Below are positions 25,195 through 34,058 of a DNA stretch of 64,000 bases, piece by piece; positions within the stretch are counted from its first letter, which is position 1, and each line of letters begins with the position of its first letter. The translations under genes were made by a program, and so were the position numbers. The stretch is taken from contig NZ_CP101161.1 of NCBI RefSeq assembly GCF_024298865.1, positions 62,001-126,000 on the forward strand, given 5' to 3'. The notes below the pieces were generated by a model, which saw only the letters and a list, made by a program, of their open reading frames with translations, searched no databases and was not told the origin of the DNA. The DNA is from Halorarius halobius. Lineage in GTDB: Archaea; Halobacteriota; Halobacteria; Halobacteriales; Haloarculaceae.

Positions 25195-27019
25195 GCTCTT
25201 CGGCCTCCTTCGCGCCCTCGACGGCCTCGGTGAGCGAGACGTTGAACAGGAGCGTCGAGGCGACGCCGCCGACGACGGTGACGACGTTCTTCACCGCGTG
25301 GTCGACGATGGAGACGGCGAGTGCCACCGCCGCGGTGAGCCCCGGCACCGCCGTCAGGCCGACGACGATGAGCGTGAACGCCCCCTCGTAGAGGCCGATA
25401 CCGCCCGGCGACAGCGGCACCACCTTCGCGAGGTTGCCGACGCTGACCGCGAAGAAGAGGACCGCCACCAGATACGGCGTGAGCGTGAACCCGAACGCCG
25501 CGAGGACGACGACGGCGGTCACCACGTCCACGCCCCACACGAGGAGGCTGGTGGCGCCGACGCGGGCGAACGCCGCCCGGTCGCCCGCGACGGCCTGCAC
25601 GTCGCCGACGAACCGGCCGACGACGCCGGCGACGTAGTCGGCGTAGGAGTCGTCGCTGACCGCACGGACCGCCCGGTGGACGAGGTCCGTGTCCCGGCCG
25701 GCGGAGGCGACGATGACAGCGACGGCCGCCACCGCGATAGCGCCCACGAGTGCGGCGACCCGGAGGGCCGCCCGCGCGGCCTCCCCCGGCTGGATGGTCT
25801 CGCCGCCGATGGTGACGGTGCCGATGTCGGCGGCGATGGCCGCCGCCAGCCCGTCGGTGCCGCCGGTGGCGACGAGGCCGACGAGCACCGCGCCCGCGAG
25901 CACCGTGATGGCAAGCAGGTCGAACACGCGCTCGACGGCCAGCGACGCGAACCCGGTCGGGTACGGCACCGCCCGCCGCGCTTTCATCACGTACGCACGG
26001 ACGGCGTCGCCGGCCCGGGCGGGGAACACGAGGTTACCCGTCTGTGAGATGAACACCGCGCCCGTCAGGAACCCTAACTCGCCGTCGTACCCCAACTCGG
26101 CGAGGATGTCGCGGTAGCGGGCGCCCCGGAGCGGCCACGAGAGCACGTAGACGACCGCCGACAGCGCGACCAAGCCGAGGTCCGCGCCGCCGATGGCCTG
26201 CAGGACCGCCTGGGGGTCGAGATAGACGGTCATCAGCGCCAGCGCCGCGACGACCAGAAGCGTGCCCGCGACCAGCGCGACCCGGCGAGTGGCGCGGGGC
26301 CGCACGGAGAACTCCCACCAGACGCGGATTATCTGGCTCCCCATCCCGAACACGTCGCGCACGAGGTCGACCTTCGTGTCGCCCTTCGGCGTCCAGTCGA
26401 CGGGAAACTCCTTGACGCGGTAGCCGCGCTTCTGGGCGCGGACGAGCACCTCGGTGTCCCAGAACCAGTGGTCGTCTTCCACGTCGTCGAGCAGGTCGAA
26501 CAGCGCCTCGCGGTCGAACGCCTTGAACCCGCACTGGTGGTCGTGAAGCTCGGAGCGGAGCATGAGGCGGACGAGCGTGTTGAACCCCGTGGAGGCGACC
26601 CCCCGCTCGGGTTCGCGGTCCTGCTCGTTGCCGGGCATCCGCCGCGAGCCGGTCGCCACGTCGTACTCCCCCGAGCGGACGGACTCGACTAGCTCCTCGA
26701 GGTGGGACATGTCGGTGGCGAGGTCCGTATCGAAGTAGACGAGCGTGTCGCCGGCGGCGGCCCGGAACGCGCGTTCCAGGGCACCGCCGCGGCCGAGCCG
26801 TTCGTCGCTGTGGAAATGCCGGACTCGCGGGTCCTCGGCGGCGAGTCGGTCCGCGATTTCGGGAGTCCGGTCGTCACAGCCGTCTTCCGCGACGATGACC
26901 TCGACGGCGTCGTCGGGCAGGAAGGAGGCGAGCGTCTCGAGCGTCACCTGAACGGTGTGTTCGAGGGTGTCCGCCTCGTTGTAGGCCGGAAGGACGACGC
27001 TCACCTCCACGTCACTCAT
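25175..27019 (-). CDS. aglD: AglD-type GT2 glycosyltransferase with LPG-synthase-like membrane domain
   Basis: 614 residues. The N-terminal GT-A domain (about 5-235) has VSVVLPAYNEADTL, the nucleotide region VIVAEDGCDDRTPE and the metal-binding YFDTDLATD (DxD); DHQCGFKAFDREAL and DWTPKGDTKVDL are typical of dolichol-phosphate sugar synthases. The C-terminal half has eight or so membrane helices of the UPF0104/lysylphosphatidylglycerol synthase type, with NLVFPARAGDAVRAYV and KVVPLSPGGIGLYEGAF. The same architecture is found in Haloferax AglD, which charges dolichol phosphate with the final mannose of the S-layer N-glycan. No other agl gene is nearby, so the exact sugar is inference. Confidence 0.9.
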   Translation of the reverse strand: MSDVEVSVVLPAYNEADTLEHTVQVTLETLASFLPDDAVEVIVAEDGCDDRTPEIADRLAAEDPRVRHFHSDERLGRGGALERAFRAAAGDTLVYFDTDLATDMSHLEELVESVRSGEYDVATGSRRMPGNEQDREPERGVASTGFNTLVRLMLRSELHDHQCGFKAFDREALFDLLDDVEDDHWFWDTEVLVRAQKRGYRVKEFPVDWTPKGDTKVDLVRDVFGMGSQIIRVWWEFSVRPRATRRVALVAGTLLVVAALALMTVYLDPQAVLQAIGGADLGLVALSAVVYVLSWPLRGARYRDILAELGYDGELGFLTGAVFISQTGNLVFPARAGDAVRAYVMKARRAVPYPTGFASLAVERVFDLLAITVLAGAVLVGLVATGGTDGLAAAIAADIGTVTIGGETIQPGEAARAALRVAALVGAIAVAAVAVIVASAGRDTDLVHRAVRAVSDDSYADYVAGVVGRFVGDVQAVAGDRAAFARVGATSLLVWGVDVVTAVVVLAAFGFTLTPYLVAVLFFAVSVGNLAKVVPLSPGGIGLYEGAFTLIVVGLTAVPGLTAAVALAVSIVDHAVKNVVTVVGGVASTLLFNVSLTEAVEGAKEAEEPIGSGR

Positions 27020-27078
27020 CGGGTCCGGCTACTATAGACGCGAGTAAGAACCTTCTGGACGGGGACGAAACGCCGACC

Positions 27079-27312
27079 ATGCGCGAGGTAACCCACACCG
27101 CGACGGGGCCGCTGAAACTCGACGAGGACGACATCGACCCCGAAAAGGGCGACATCGCTGTCTGTCTCTGCGGACTCTCCGACGACTACCCGTTCTGTGA
27201 CGGCTCGCACCGCACGACCCGTGACGAGGTGCCCGGCGTCCGCTACAAGTACCCGGACGACAGCGCCGACGGCGAACGCCGGGTCGTCGAGTTGGTCGAC
27301 GTCGACGGCTGA
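27079..27312 (+). CDS. CDGSH iron-sulfur domain protein
   Basis: 77 residues. The signature CLCGLSDDYPFCDGSH supplies the three cysteines and one histidine (Cys29, Cys31, Cys40, His44) that hold a redox-active, pH-labile [2Fe-2S] cluster as in mitoNEET/MiNT. No membrane anchor, so cytosolic. Single CDGSH motif, so it probably works as a homodimer. A TATA-like ACTATAGAC (27029-27037) would give a short leader. Divergent from the AglD-type gene with no clear functional link. Confidence 0.92.
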   Translation: MREVTHTATGPLKLDEDDIDPEKGDIAVCLCGLSDDYPFCDGSHRTTRDEVPGVRYKYPDDSADGERRVVELVDVDG

Positions 27313-27313
27313 C

Positions 27314-27424
27314 TCACCGCAATCCGCGGCCGGGCGCGTCCCCGAGCGTCCCCCGATACCGGAGCCACACGTAGACGGCGACGGGGAGCAACACCACCAG
27401 GAGGGCTAACGCGAGTCCGAACAT
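27314..27424 (-). CDS. 36-residue single-helix membrane peptide
   Basis: A short gene read from the ATG at 27424: one hydrophobic helix (about residues 2-20, GLALALLVVLLPVAVYVW) followed by a basic, glycine-rich tail RYRGTLGDAPGRGLR. The charge bias puts the tail inside. It ends 1 nt from the stop of the CDGSH gene. No homology recognised. The size and composition fit a real small membrane protein, but no promoter was identified with confidence. Confidence 0.45.
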   Translation of the reverse strand: MFGLALALLVVLLPVAVYVWLRYRGTLGDAPGRGLR

Positions 27425-27468
27425 TCGTGTGGGCCGTCGCGAAGCGGGCCGGAAAACGTTGGTGGAGG

Positions 27469-29193
27469 TCAGTCGGCGGCGTCGGGCGTGTCGGCGGTGA
27501 AGAAGTCGTCGAGGCGGGCCTCGTCGGCCGCCACCTCGCCGAGGTCGGCGTACGGCCGGTTCACGACGATGTCCCCCGCCGTTCCCTGCCCGATGCCGGG
27601 GACGGTCGTCAACTCCGTCATCGACGCCGTGTTCACGTCCAGCGGATGGGGCACGCCGGTCACCGAGCGGTAGCCGTGGTCGGTGACGGCCACGTCGATG
27701 GTCCGCCCGAGTTCCAGTTCCTCGGGCACCGCGACCAGCAGTGGGTACGTCCCCAACTGCCGGCCGAACGTCTTGCCGTCCTGGTGGTACTCGAGGTGGA
27801 CGTCCGGCAACACGGTCCCGGGCGGCGCGACCCGCTGGAGCATCGGGTTGTCTATCGTCTCCCGGACCTCCCGCTTGTAGGACTTGAAGTTCCGCTTGTG
27901 CTCCTTGGCGATGTCGGCGCCCGTCTCGGCCATCTCGGTGCCCTCGAACGCCATCACCTGCCGGATGTTCACCCGCCGGAGCATCAGCCCCTCGTCGAGC
28001 ACGTCCTGCAGGAACTGCTTGTTGTGCTCGTACGTCTCCGGGCGCTCGCCCATCAGCCCGTGGACGAGGTTGATGCCCGGCAGGAGTTTCGGCAGGCGCT
28101 TCGGCGCGTCCGGCCCGAACGTGGGCGCGGCCGCGGGCGACTCGCCCGGCCGCCAGCCCGCCGCCTCGTTGACGACCCGCACTGCCTCCAGACACTCCTC
28201 GGCCGTCACCAGCAGGTTGTTCTGCTCCTGTACGACCGGGTCCGCGGATTCGAGGCCGAACGCGGCCGTGTCGCCGGGCGTGTTGTGCTCGGCGATGACG
28301 CGGATGGCCTCCCGCGACGCCTCGGGGTAGTCGACGATGGTCACGGGGTTCATGTTGTCGAGGTGGAGCGTGCCGAGGTCGGGGGCCACCTCGCGGATGC
28401 CGCCGTAGAGGTCCCGCAGAGCCTCGGGGTTCGGCGCCTCGCCGTCGCCGCCGAACGCGAGGATGTCGGCCTGCCGGCCGAGACGGAAGTGGCGCGCGCC
28501 GCGGTCGTACAGATGTTCGACCTCCTTGACCACGGAGTCGGCCGACCGGAAGGCGGGGTCGCCGTACATCGGCTCCGTGCAGAACGAACAGCGGTACGCA
28601 CAGCCCCGGGAGGTCTCCATCTCCGCGATGAGGTACTCGGGGTGGTTCGGATGCTGTTCGACGACGAACGCCCCCTTCGCGGCCCACCGGTCGATTTCGG
28701 CGTTCGAGCGGTAGCGGTCCTCGAACCCCTCGAGCCCGCCGTGGACGAGGTCGTAGGCGGCGGCCTCCACGTCGGCCATCGCGAGGAAGTCGAAGTCGAG
28801 GTCGTCTCGCTCCATGTCCTGTGCGCCGGCGTTCTCCTCGCCGACGCCGAACCGGACCGGGCCGCCCATCAGGCTCACGCCGTCGGCGGTCCAGGCCATC
28901 TCCCGTACCTCGTCGGGTTCGGCGGGCGTGCCGCCGACGTACTTCCCGGGGACGGTCATGCCGCCGACGTAGACGAACAGGTCCGCCTCCTCGACGTCCT
29001 GCCACTTGCGGCGGTCCTCGCGGAGCTCGTCGATGGTGTGGTACGTCACCCCCTCCGCGGGGACGCCGGCGTCGACGAGCGCACCCGCGGTGTAGCGCGG
29101 ATACGTCGAGATGTACGGCGGGACCCCGAAGTGGGCGGGTTCGTCGACGTAGCCGTCGACGAGGGTGACGGAGAGGTCCGCGGGGTCGGTCAT
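27469..29193 (-). CDS. Radical SAM protein with C-terminal helix-hairpin-helix domain
   Basis: 574 residues from MTDPADLSVTLVDG. An N-terminal domain of about 180 residues resembles a B12-binding-type Rossmann fold (VEEADLFVYVGGMTVPGKYVGG). The radical SAM barrel follows, with cluster motif SRGCAYRCSFC (cysteines at about 198, 202, 205). The C-terminus carries HhH motifs, LDVNTASMTELTTVPGIGQ, of the kind that bind DNA backbone. The start is 25 bp after a TATA-like TTTTACTTC. The reaction is unknown; the HhH domain suggests action on, or guidance to, nucleic acid (inference). Confidence 0.88.
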   Translation of the reverse strand: MTDPADLSVTLVDGYVDEPAHFGVPPYISTYPRYTAGALVDAGVPAEGVTYHTIDELREDRRKWQDVEEADLFVYVGGMTVPGKYVGGTPAEPDEVREMAWTADGVSLMGGPVRFGVGEENAGAQDMERDDLDFDFLAMADVEAAAYDLVHGGLEGFEDRYRSNAEIDRWAAKGAFVVEQHPNHPEYLIAEMETSRGCAYRCSFCTEPMYGDPAFRSADSVVKEVEHLYDRGARHFRLGRQADILAFGGDGEAPNPEALRDLYGGIREVAPDLGTLHLDNMNPVTIVDYPEASREAIRVIAEHNTPGDTAAFGLESADPVVQEQNNLLVTAEECLEAVRVVNEAAGWRPGESPAAAPTFGPDAPKRLPKLLPGINLVHGLMGERPETYEHNKQFLQDVLDEGLMLRRVNIRQVMAFEGTEMAETGADIAKEHKRNFKSYKREVRETIDNPMLQRVAPPGTVLPDVHLEYHQDGKTFGRQLGTYPLLVAVPEELELGRTIDVAVTDHGYRSVTGVPHPLDVNTASMTELTTVPGIGQGTAGDIVVNRPYADLGEVAADEARLDDFFTADTPDAAD

Positions 29194-29272
29194 ACCGGTG
29201 GAAACGGTTCGAGAAGTAAAACGCCGCCGGTCGGGGAGTGAGACTTTTCGCGGGAGCGACCCAACAGTATCT

Positions 29273-30115
29273 ATGAGCCTGCTCCCCGCCGACGCGCGCG
29301 TCGGCCGCGTCACCCTGCGCGTGAACGACCTCGACCGACTGGCCGACTTCTACGCGCGTGTCGTCGGCCTCCACGTGCAGGAGCGGACGCCCGACCGGGC
29401 GGTGCTGGGTGCGGGCGGCGACCCCCTGCTGGTGCTCCGCGCCGACCCCGACGCGCCGGAGCGCGGCCGCGAGGAGGCTGGCCTGTTCCACACGGCGTTC
29501 CGCGTGCCCGACCGGACGGCGCTCGGGGCGGTCGTCGACCGGGTCGCGGACCGGTGGCTGATAGACGGCGCCTCCGACCACCGCGTCAGCGAGGCGCTGT
29601 ACATCTCCGACCCCGAGGAGAACGGCATCGAGATATACCGGGACCGGCCCCGGGAAGCGTGGCCGACGACGCCCGACGGCACCGTCGAGATGGACACCCT
29701 GCCCCTGGACGTGGAGGCGCTGGCGGCCGAGAGCGACGGCGCGAGCCACGTCCCCGACGCGACGGCGGTGGGCCACGTCCACCTCGAAGTGTCGTCGACA
29801 GCGGCGGCCCGCGAGTTCTACGTCGACGGCCTCGGGTTCGGCGTCCGCGACGACTGGGGCGCCGACGCGCTGTTCGTCGCCGCGGGCGACTACCACCACC
29901 ACGTCGGCCTCAACACCTGGAACGAATGTACGGAACCGCTTTCGGGCCGCGGACTCGCCGAGTGGGAACTACTGGTACCCGACGAGGCGGCGCTGGCGGC
30001 GGTCCGGGAGCGACTGACCGAGAGGGGAGTGACGTTCGACGCGGACGACGGTGCCGTCGTCGCGGCCGACCCGGATGGGATTCCGGTGCGGGTGCGCGTC
30101 GCCGGTCAGACGTAG
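29273..30115 (+). CDS. CatE-like vicinal oxygen chelate dioxygenase
   Basis: 280 residues from MSLLPADARVGRVTLRVND. Two VOC modules (about 8-120 and 155-275). Metal ligands of the CatE/extradiol type are visible: the histidine in GLFHTAFRVP and the one in VGHVHLEVSS, and a glutamate in ENGIEIYRDRP between the modules. Also present are DDWGADALFVAAGDYHHHVGLN and the closing DPDGIPVRVRV. Related to B. subtilis CatE catechol 2,3-dioxygenase. A true ring-cleavage role here is unproven and no aromatic degradation genes are nearby. Probably leaderless (ACTTTTCG 27 bp upstream). The last 10 nt overlap the convergent DUF429 gene. Confidence 0.87.
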   Translation: MSLLPADARVGRVTLRVNDLDRLADFYARVVGLHVQERTPDRAVLGAGGDPLLVLRADPDAPERGREEAGLFHTAFRVPDRTALGAVVDRVADRWLIDGASDHRVSEALYISDPEENGIEIYRDRPREAWPTTPDGTVEMDTLPLDVEALAAESDGASHVPDATAVGHVHLEVSSTAAAREFYVDGLGFGVRDDWGADALFVAAGDYHHHVGLNTWNECTEPLSGRGLAEWELLVPDEAALAAVRERLTERGVTFDADDGAVVAADPDGIPVRVRVAGQT

Positions 30116-30912
30116 ATGTACCCCTCCAGAGGGTCGTAGGCGTCGGTGTCCTCGACGGCGAACTCCTCGCGCGCGGCCCGTGCGGTGGCGACGGCCGCGA
30201 CCACCGCGTCGAGCGCATCGCCGCCTGTGTCGTCCAGCAGGACCCGCTCGACGCCGTTCGCGAGGCTAACGCCCCACTCGCGGAGCCCCTCGAGGATGGT
30301 CTCTCGGCGCTCGTGCGCCCCGGGATGGTCGCCGTCGTTCTTGTACCGTCGGCTCGGCAGGCCGAGCGCCCGGAGCGTCGCCGCGGGGTACGCCTCCAGA
30401 AGCGAGGTGGCGTCCGGAGACGGCGCCATCGGTTCGACGCTCACCTCGGAGGCGAGCGGCGCGACCACGTCCCGGATGCCGTAGAACGTCTGTGCGGCGA
30501 CGAGCCAGTGATACGGCGACTGCGCGCCGGTCCGAGCGTCGGTGGCGCGCTTGAGATACGTCCGCTCGCCGCCGGTGCGCCGCTTGGCGCGCTCGGCGCA
30601 GTCGCCTTTCAGACGGTCGACGGCGTCGAAGCGGTCGCCGAACCCGTCCACGAGCGCCCGCCAGCTCTCGGCGTCGGCCACCGCCCGCGGGAGGCCGAAC
30701 GAGCAGTCGAGCCCGACCGCCGCGTCGGCTTCGCAGTCGCGGACGAACGCCCGCAGTCCGGCGTGGGCCGCCTCGCGGTCCGGGCCGTAGGCGTCGGCGG
30801 CCGGCCGGACGCGCTCAACTCGGAGCCGCTCACCGTCGTCGTCGGCCGACGCCAGCCACAGTTTTTCGCCCGCCGAGCGCGCGGCGCTGAAGTCGACGCC
30901 GTGAACCTGCAC
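30106..30912 (-). CDS. DUF429 RNase H-fold protein
   Basis: 268 residues. VHGVDFSAARSAGEKLWLA at the start and AVGLDCSFGLPR later carry the two acidic strands of the DUF429 RNase H-like fold. LKGDCAERAKRRTGGERTY and LLEAYPAATLRALGL are further conserved blocks, and DDTGGDALDAVVAAVAT near the end would complete the acidic site. The fold implies metal-dependent nucleic-acid cleavage, but no activity is known for the family. Leaderless promoter likely (GCTTTTCC 27 bp upstream). Confidence 0.85.
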   Translation of the reverse strand: MQVHGVDFSAARSAGEKLWLASADDDGERLRVERVRPAADAYGPDREAAHAGLRAFVRDCEADAAVGLDCSFGLPRAVADAESWRALVDGFGDRFDAVDRLKGDCAERAKRRTGGERTYLKRATDARTGAQSPYHWLVAAQTFYGIRDVVAPLASEVSVEPMAPSPDATSLLEAYPAATLRALGLPSRRYKNDGDHPGAHERRETILEGLREWGVSLANGVERVLLDDTGGDALDAVVAAVATARAAREEFAVEDTDAYDPLEGYIYV

Positions 30913-30992
30913 CCGCGGGAGTATCCGGGGATACCGGAAAAGCGCGGTGGCCGGCCGGGGACTTGAATACCCGCGACGGCCTACACGCGTAC

Positions 30993-31151
30993 ATGCCGAA
31001 GACCCTGGAGGTCGTCTGTACGCGCCCCGACTGCGAACTGGACATGTTCGAACTCCACTACACGTACGACATGCCCGACGGGACGGGCGTCGAGGCGTTC
31101 AGCTGTCCGTACTGCGAGCAGTCGGAGGGGCTGGAGGAGATACGGGCATGA
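30993..31151 (+). CDS. 52-residue zinc-ribbon mini-protein (DUF7559-like)
   Basis: MPKTLEVVCTRPDCELDMFE is followed by about 20 residues and FSCPYCEQSEGLEE. Two cysteine pairs (C-x4-C and C-x2-C) make a single zinc site. The ATG is 27 bp after a TATA-like element, so it is translated from a leaderless mRNA. The TGA overlaps the ATG of the Hsp20 gene (ATGA), so the two proteins are made together. Haloarchaea encode many such small zinc proteins of unknown function. Confidence 0.8.
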   Translation: MPKTLEVVCTRPDCELDMFELHYTYDMPDGTGVEAFSCPYCEQSEGLEEIRA

Positions 31152-31666
31152 CGCGGCTCCGCGAGGTAACCGAATCGCTCGGACAGGTCGTCCTCGACGG
31201 CGTCGGGCGGGTCTCCGCCCGCGTCCAGGAGCGGCGGCCGCTCGCGTCGGACCTGCTGGAGAGCGACGACGCCTACCTCGTCGTGTTCGACGCGCCCGGC
31301 GCCGAGATGGCCGACATCGACGTGCGCTACGAGGACGGGGTCGTCCGCGTCCGCGTCGAGCGGTTCCGCGAGTTCCAGGAGGGGTACGAGATGCTGTTTC
31401 CCGGCCGCGGCCTGACGCTGGAGGGCCAGGCCGACCTGCCCGACGACGCCGTCGTCGACCCGCGGGCCGCCAGCGCGACGCTGGCGGCGAACGGCACGCT
31501 CCGAGTCGAGGTGCCGAAAGTCGACGAAGGCGACGGCCCCATCACCGTCGGCGAGGAGGAAGAAGAGAACGGGGACGCGGACGAGGAGACGCCGGACGCC
31601 GCGGACGAGGAGACCGAGTCGGTCGACGATGAGGCGGCCGACGACGACGACGCGGACGAGGAGTAG
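31148..31666 (+). CDS. Hsp20/alpha-crystallin-like protein with acidic tail
   Basis: 172 residues from MTRLREVTESLG. The alpha-crystallin domain spans about 35-125: DDAYLVVFDAPGAEMADIDVR for the opening strands, VRVRVERFREFQEGYEMLFPGR, and ASATLAANGTLRVEVPK, which is the A-x-x-x-n-GVL-x-V-x-x-P hallmark in slightly altered form. The last 45 residues are nearly all Asp/Glu with Ala/Thr. Small heat-shock proteins hold unfolded proteins; the polyanionic tail may replace the usual C-terminal anchor in high salt (inference). Coupled to an upstream zinc mini-protein. Confidence 0.85.
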   Translation: MTRLREVTESLGQVVLDGVGRVSARVQERRPLASDLLESDDAYLVVFDAPGAEMADIDVRYEDGVVRVRVERFREFQEGYEMLFPGRGLTLEGQADLPDDAVVDPRAASATLAANGTLRVEVPKVDEGDGPITVGEEEEENGDADEETPDAADEETESVDDEAADDDDADEE

Positions 31667-31669
31667 CCG

Positions 31670-32800
31670 TTATCGGCGCTCGACGTCCATTCCTTCGACG
31701 ATTTCGAACTGTTCGTCGCCGTCGAACCGGCCCGGCTCGAACCCCGGAATCGGGTCGGCGTCGTCGAGCAGTTGCCCGACGAGCCGCTCCGCGATTGCGG
31801 GCGCACGCATCAGGCCGTGGCCCTGCCAGCCGGTCGCCACGTAGACGCCGTCTGCGAGTTCGCCCACCAGTGGGTCGCCGTCGGGCGTCGCCGTACAGAG
31901 CCCGGCCCACGCGCGGTCCGTCGGCCACGACCACCCGAGCGCCTGCTCCTGGTACATCGCACACTCGGTGAGGAACGCCTCGTCGGCCTCAGCGTCGTAG
32001 TCGTCGGGGTCCTGTTCGACCGGTTCGGTGCCGTCGCCGACCAGCAGGCCGTCGCCGTGCGGGCGGAGATAGAAGCCGTTGGTCGCGTCGAACAGCATCG
32101 GCGGGTCGACGTCGGCCGCCTCGGTCGTGAGCGCCTGCACCCGGTACGGTTTCACCGGAATCGGCGCGAGGTCCGCGACCACCTGCGGCGTGTGGGCGCC
32201 GGCGGCGACGACGACGGCGTCGAACGCGCGCTCGCCGTCGGGCGTCTCGACCGTCCCGTCGGTGGTCACGCCGACCGGTGCGTCCTCGACGATGTCGGCC
32301 CCGGCCATCCGCGACATGAGCGCCATCGTCCGGGTGTACTCCTCGGGGTCGACGTACCCGGCGTTCTCGGCGACGGCGGCGACGGACACGTCGCGGCCGA
32401 CGACGCCCGGGAACCGCTCGGCGAGGTCCGCGCCCGTCAGAAGCGAGACGTCGAGGTCGTGGTCGCGCATCCGGTCGACGTGCTCGCGGATGGTCGCGAC
32501 CCGCTCGTCGGCGCGACCGTCGTCCCCCGGCCGTGGCTCGCGGGCCAGCCAGACGTACGGGCACTCCTCGAAGCTGAAACTGCCGCCCCCCGACAGTTCG
32601 CGGAACCGCTCGAGGGCACGGACGCCGAGTGCGGCGTCCCGTTCGTCGGAGAAGGCGTCGTAACAGAGCCCGGCGGCGCGGCCGCTGGCGCCGGCGGCCA
32701 CCTCGTCGGCCTCGAACAGCGTCACCTCGGCGTCCTGCTCGGTCAGGTCGTGTGCGACCGTCACGCCGACCGCACCACCGCCGACGACTGCGACGTGCAT
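31670..32800 (-). CDS. DAO-family FAD-dependent oxidoreductase
   Basis: 376 residues. VAVVGGGAVGVTVAHDL at the N-terminus binds FAD, VVVAAGAHTPQVVADLAPIPVKPYRVQALT is the family core (given here for its order, with the key AAGAHT and PVKPYR), and TPDGDPLVGEL with ATGWQGHGLMRAPA closes the FAD site. It belongs with D-amino-acid dehydrogenase, sarcosine and glycine oxidases that oxidise secondary or primary amines. Substrate unknown. Leaderless promoter likely, GCCTTTTTACTCC about 25 bp upstream. A gap of 3 nt to the convergent Hsp20 gene. Confidence 0.88.
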   Translation of the reverse strand: MHVAVVGGGAVGVTVAHDLTEQDAEVTLFEADEVAAGASGRAAGLCYDAFSDERDAALGVRALERFRELSGGGSFSFEECPYVWLAREPRPGDDGRADERVATIREHVDRMRDHDLDVSLLTGADLAERFPGVVGRDVSVAAVAENAGYVDPEEYTRTMALMSRMAGADIVEDAPVGVTTDGTVETPDGERAFDAVVVAAGAHTPQVVADLAPIPVKPYRVQALTTEAADVDPPMLFDATNGFYLRPHGDGLLVGDGTEPVEQDPDDYDAEADEAFLTECAMYQEQALGWSWPTDRAWAGLCTATPDGDPLVGELADGVYVATGWQGHGLMRAPAIAERLVGQLLDDADPIPGFEPGRFDGDEQFEIVEGMDVERR

Positions 32801-32830
32801 ACCGGCGGTTCGGGGCGGGGAGTAAAAAGG

Positions 32831-33607
32831 CTACAAGAACGCGTCGAGGCCGCGTGCGGGGTAGCCGACGACGGTGTCGACGCCCGCCTCGCGGAGCGCG
32901 TCGACCCGCTCGCGAACCGTCGCGGTGTCGCCGACGAGCGCGTAGTCGCGGACCGCCGCCGACAGCACCTCGCGGGCGCGGGCGGTCGCGGTGCCGTCCG
33001 TCGCGGCGCCCTCGGGCAGGGCTCGTGCGACCGGGCCGCGGCGGGCGGCGTAGCCGCCGACCGCATCGAGGATGGCGTCCTCCGCGTCCTCGAGGACGAC
33101 CGGCGCGTACACCGCCACCTCGCCGTCGAACCCCGCCGCGCGGAGTCCGCGGACGCGACGGGCAGTATCGCGGGCGAGCAGTTCGTACTGGGTGCCGCCG
33201 GCCGCCAGCGCGAGCCGTTCGACACCCTCGGTGCCGACCCAGGCGTCGGGTGCGGCCTCGCGGGCGGCGCCCAGTCGCGGCGCGATGGCCTTCTCGGCTT
33301 CCGCCGCCGAGAGATACGCCCGGTGGCCGGCGACGAGCACGCGACTCACCTCGTCGGGTAGCGGGAGCAGGGAGTCGTCACCGAGCGGGTCGAACCCGTC
33401 CGCGCGCACCGGCGTCGTCACCAGTAGCTCTCGGTCGGCCGCGAGCGCCCGCATCGCGTCGGGGTCGGGGACGTGCTCGTGGCCCTCGTAGTCGACGTTC
33501 AGCGTATCGACCGGCAGGTCGGCCGCCCGCGAGAGGTCGTGCTCCGTCGGCTTGAGCGCGAGCGCGTCGAGGCCCGCCCGGGCGGCGAGCGACTCCTCGG
33601 TCAGCAT
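32831..33607 (-). CDS. Haloarchaeal conserved protein, luciferase-like C-terminus (DUF7388-like)
   Basis: 258 residues. The middle holds a block that recalls a TIM-barrel enzyme (VAVYAPVVLEDAEDAI). The C-terminus, YALVGDTATVRERVDALREA then DTVVGYPARG, closely resembles the end of F420-dependent luciferase-like oxidoreductases such as methylenetetrahydromethanopterin reductase. The N-terminal third (LALKPTEHDLSRAADLP, DYEGHEHVPDP) does not look like an intact luciferase barrel. It may be a degenerate relative. No catalytic assignment. Confidence 0.75.
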   Translation of the reverse strand: MLTEESLAARAGLDALALKPTEHDLSRAADLPVDTLNVDYEGHEHVPDPDAMRALAADRELLVTTPVRADGFDPLGDDSLLPLPDEVSRVLVAGHRAYLSAAEAEKAIAPRLGAAREAAPDAWVGTEGVERLALAAGGTQYELLARDTARRVRGLRAAGFDGEVAVYAPVVLEDAEDAILDAVGGYAARRGPVARALPEGAATDGTATARAREVLSAAVRDYALVGDTATVRERVDALREAGVDTVVGYPARGLDAFL

Positions 33608-33818
33608 GCCGTATCACCTGTCATGGCGTGAGTGGGGCGCGGACCGCGACCGACCGCGTCCGCGACCGTGTCCGGGGTCGGCCACTCGCGGGCTAATAGC
33701 CGTCGCTTCCTGCGAGGCTTGCCGAACCCCGACGCCGCCGGTGCGGGTTTCAGGAACCGCCTTCCGAGGGTTTGGTCCTCCATAACAAACCCCTCGCGGC
33801 GCCCAGACCCGCAGGAGC

Positions 33819-34058
33819 GTGTTCCCCAACCGCGGACTCGTGGTGACGGCGCTCGTGGTGAACGCAGTGCTGTGGCTACTGGCGGCGTTCTCGATGCTGG
33901 CCGGCATCGTGTTCTACGCCGCGGGGACCGGCGGCGTCGTCACCCTGGATTTCACGCTGTTCGGGGAGCTATGGCTGGAGGTGATGCTCATCTACGCCGT
34001 GACGCCGCTGGTGTCGGTCGGCGTCGCACATCTCCTCGCGGGGTACGAACCCGGCTAG
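33819..34058 (+). CDS. Small two-helix membrane protein
   Basis: 79 residues from a GTG start. Helices at about 8-34 and 52-72 (MLIYAVTPLVSVGVAHLLA). A TATA-like CCATAACAA at about 33779-33787 would begin transcription within about 10 nt of the GTG; AGGAG lies 1 nt before it, too close for normal use. The stop overlaps the stop of the convergent Nudix gene by 4 nt. The 211 bp before the gene hold no other credible ORF. Function unknown. Confidence 0.6.
   Translation: MFPNRGLVVTALVVNAVLWLLAAFSMLAGIVFYAAGTGGVVTLDFTLFGELWLEVMLIYAVTPLVSVGVAHLLAGYEPG

Noticed and set aside
27314..29902. Long minus-strand frame of 862 codons overlapping the radical SAM and CatE-like genes
   Set aside because: Arginine/proline-rich product with no family, running across two clear genes; typical GC-rich shadow. 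Only its last 36 codons look like a real small gene.
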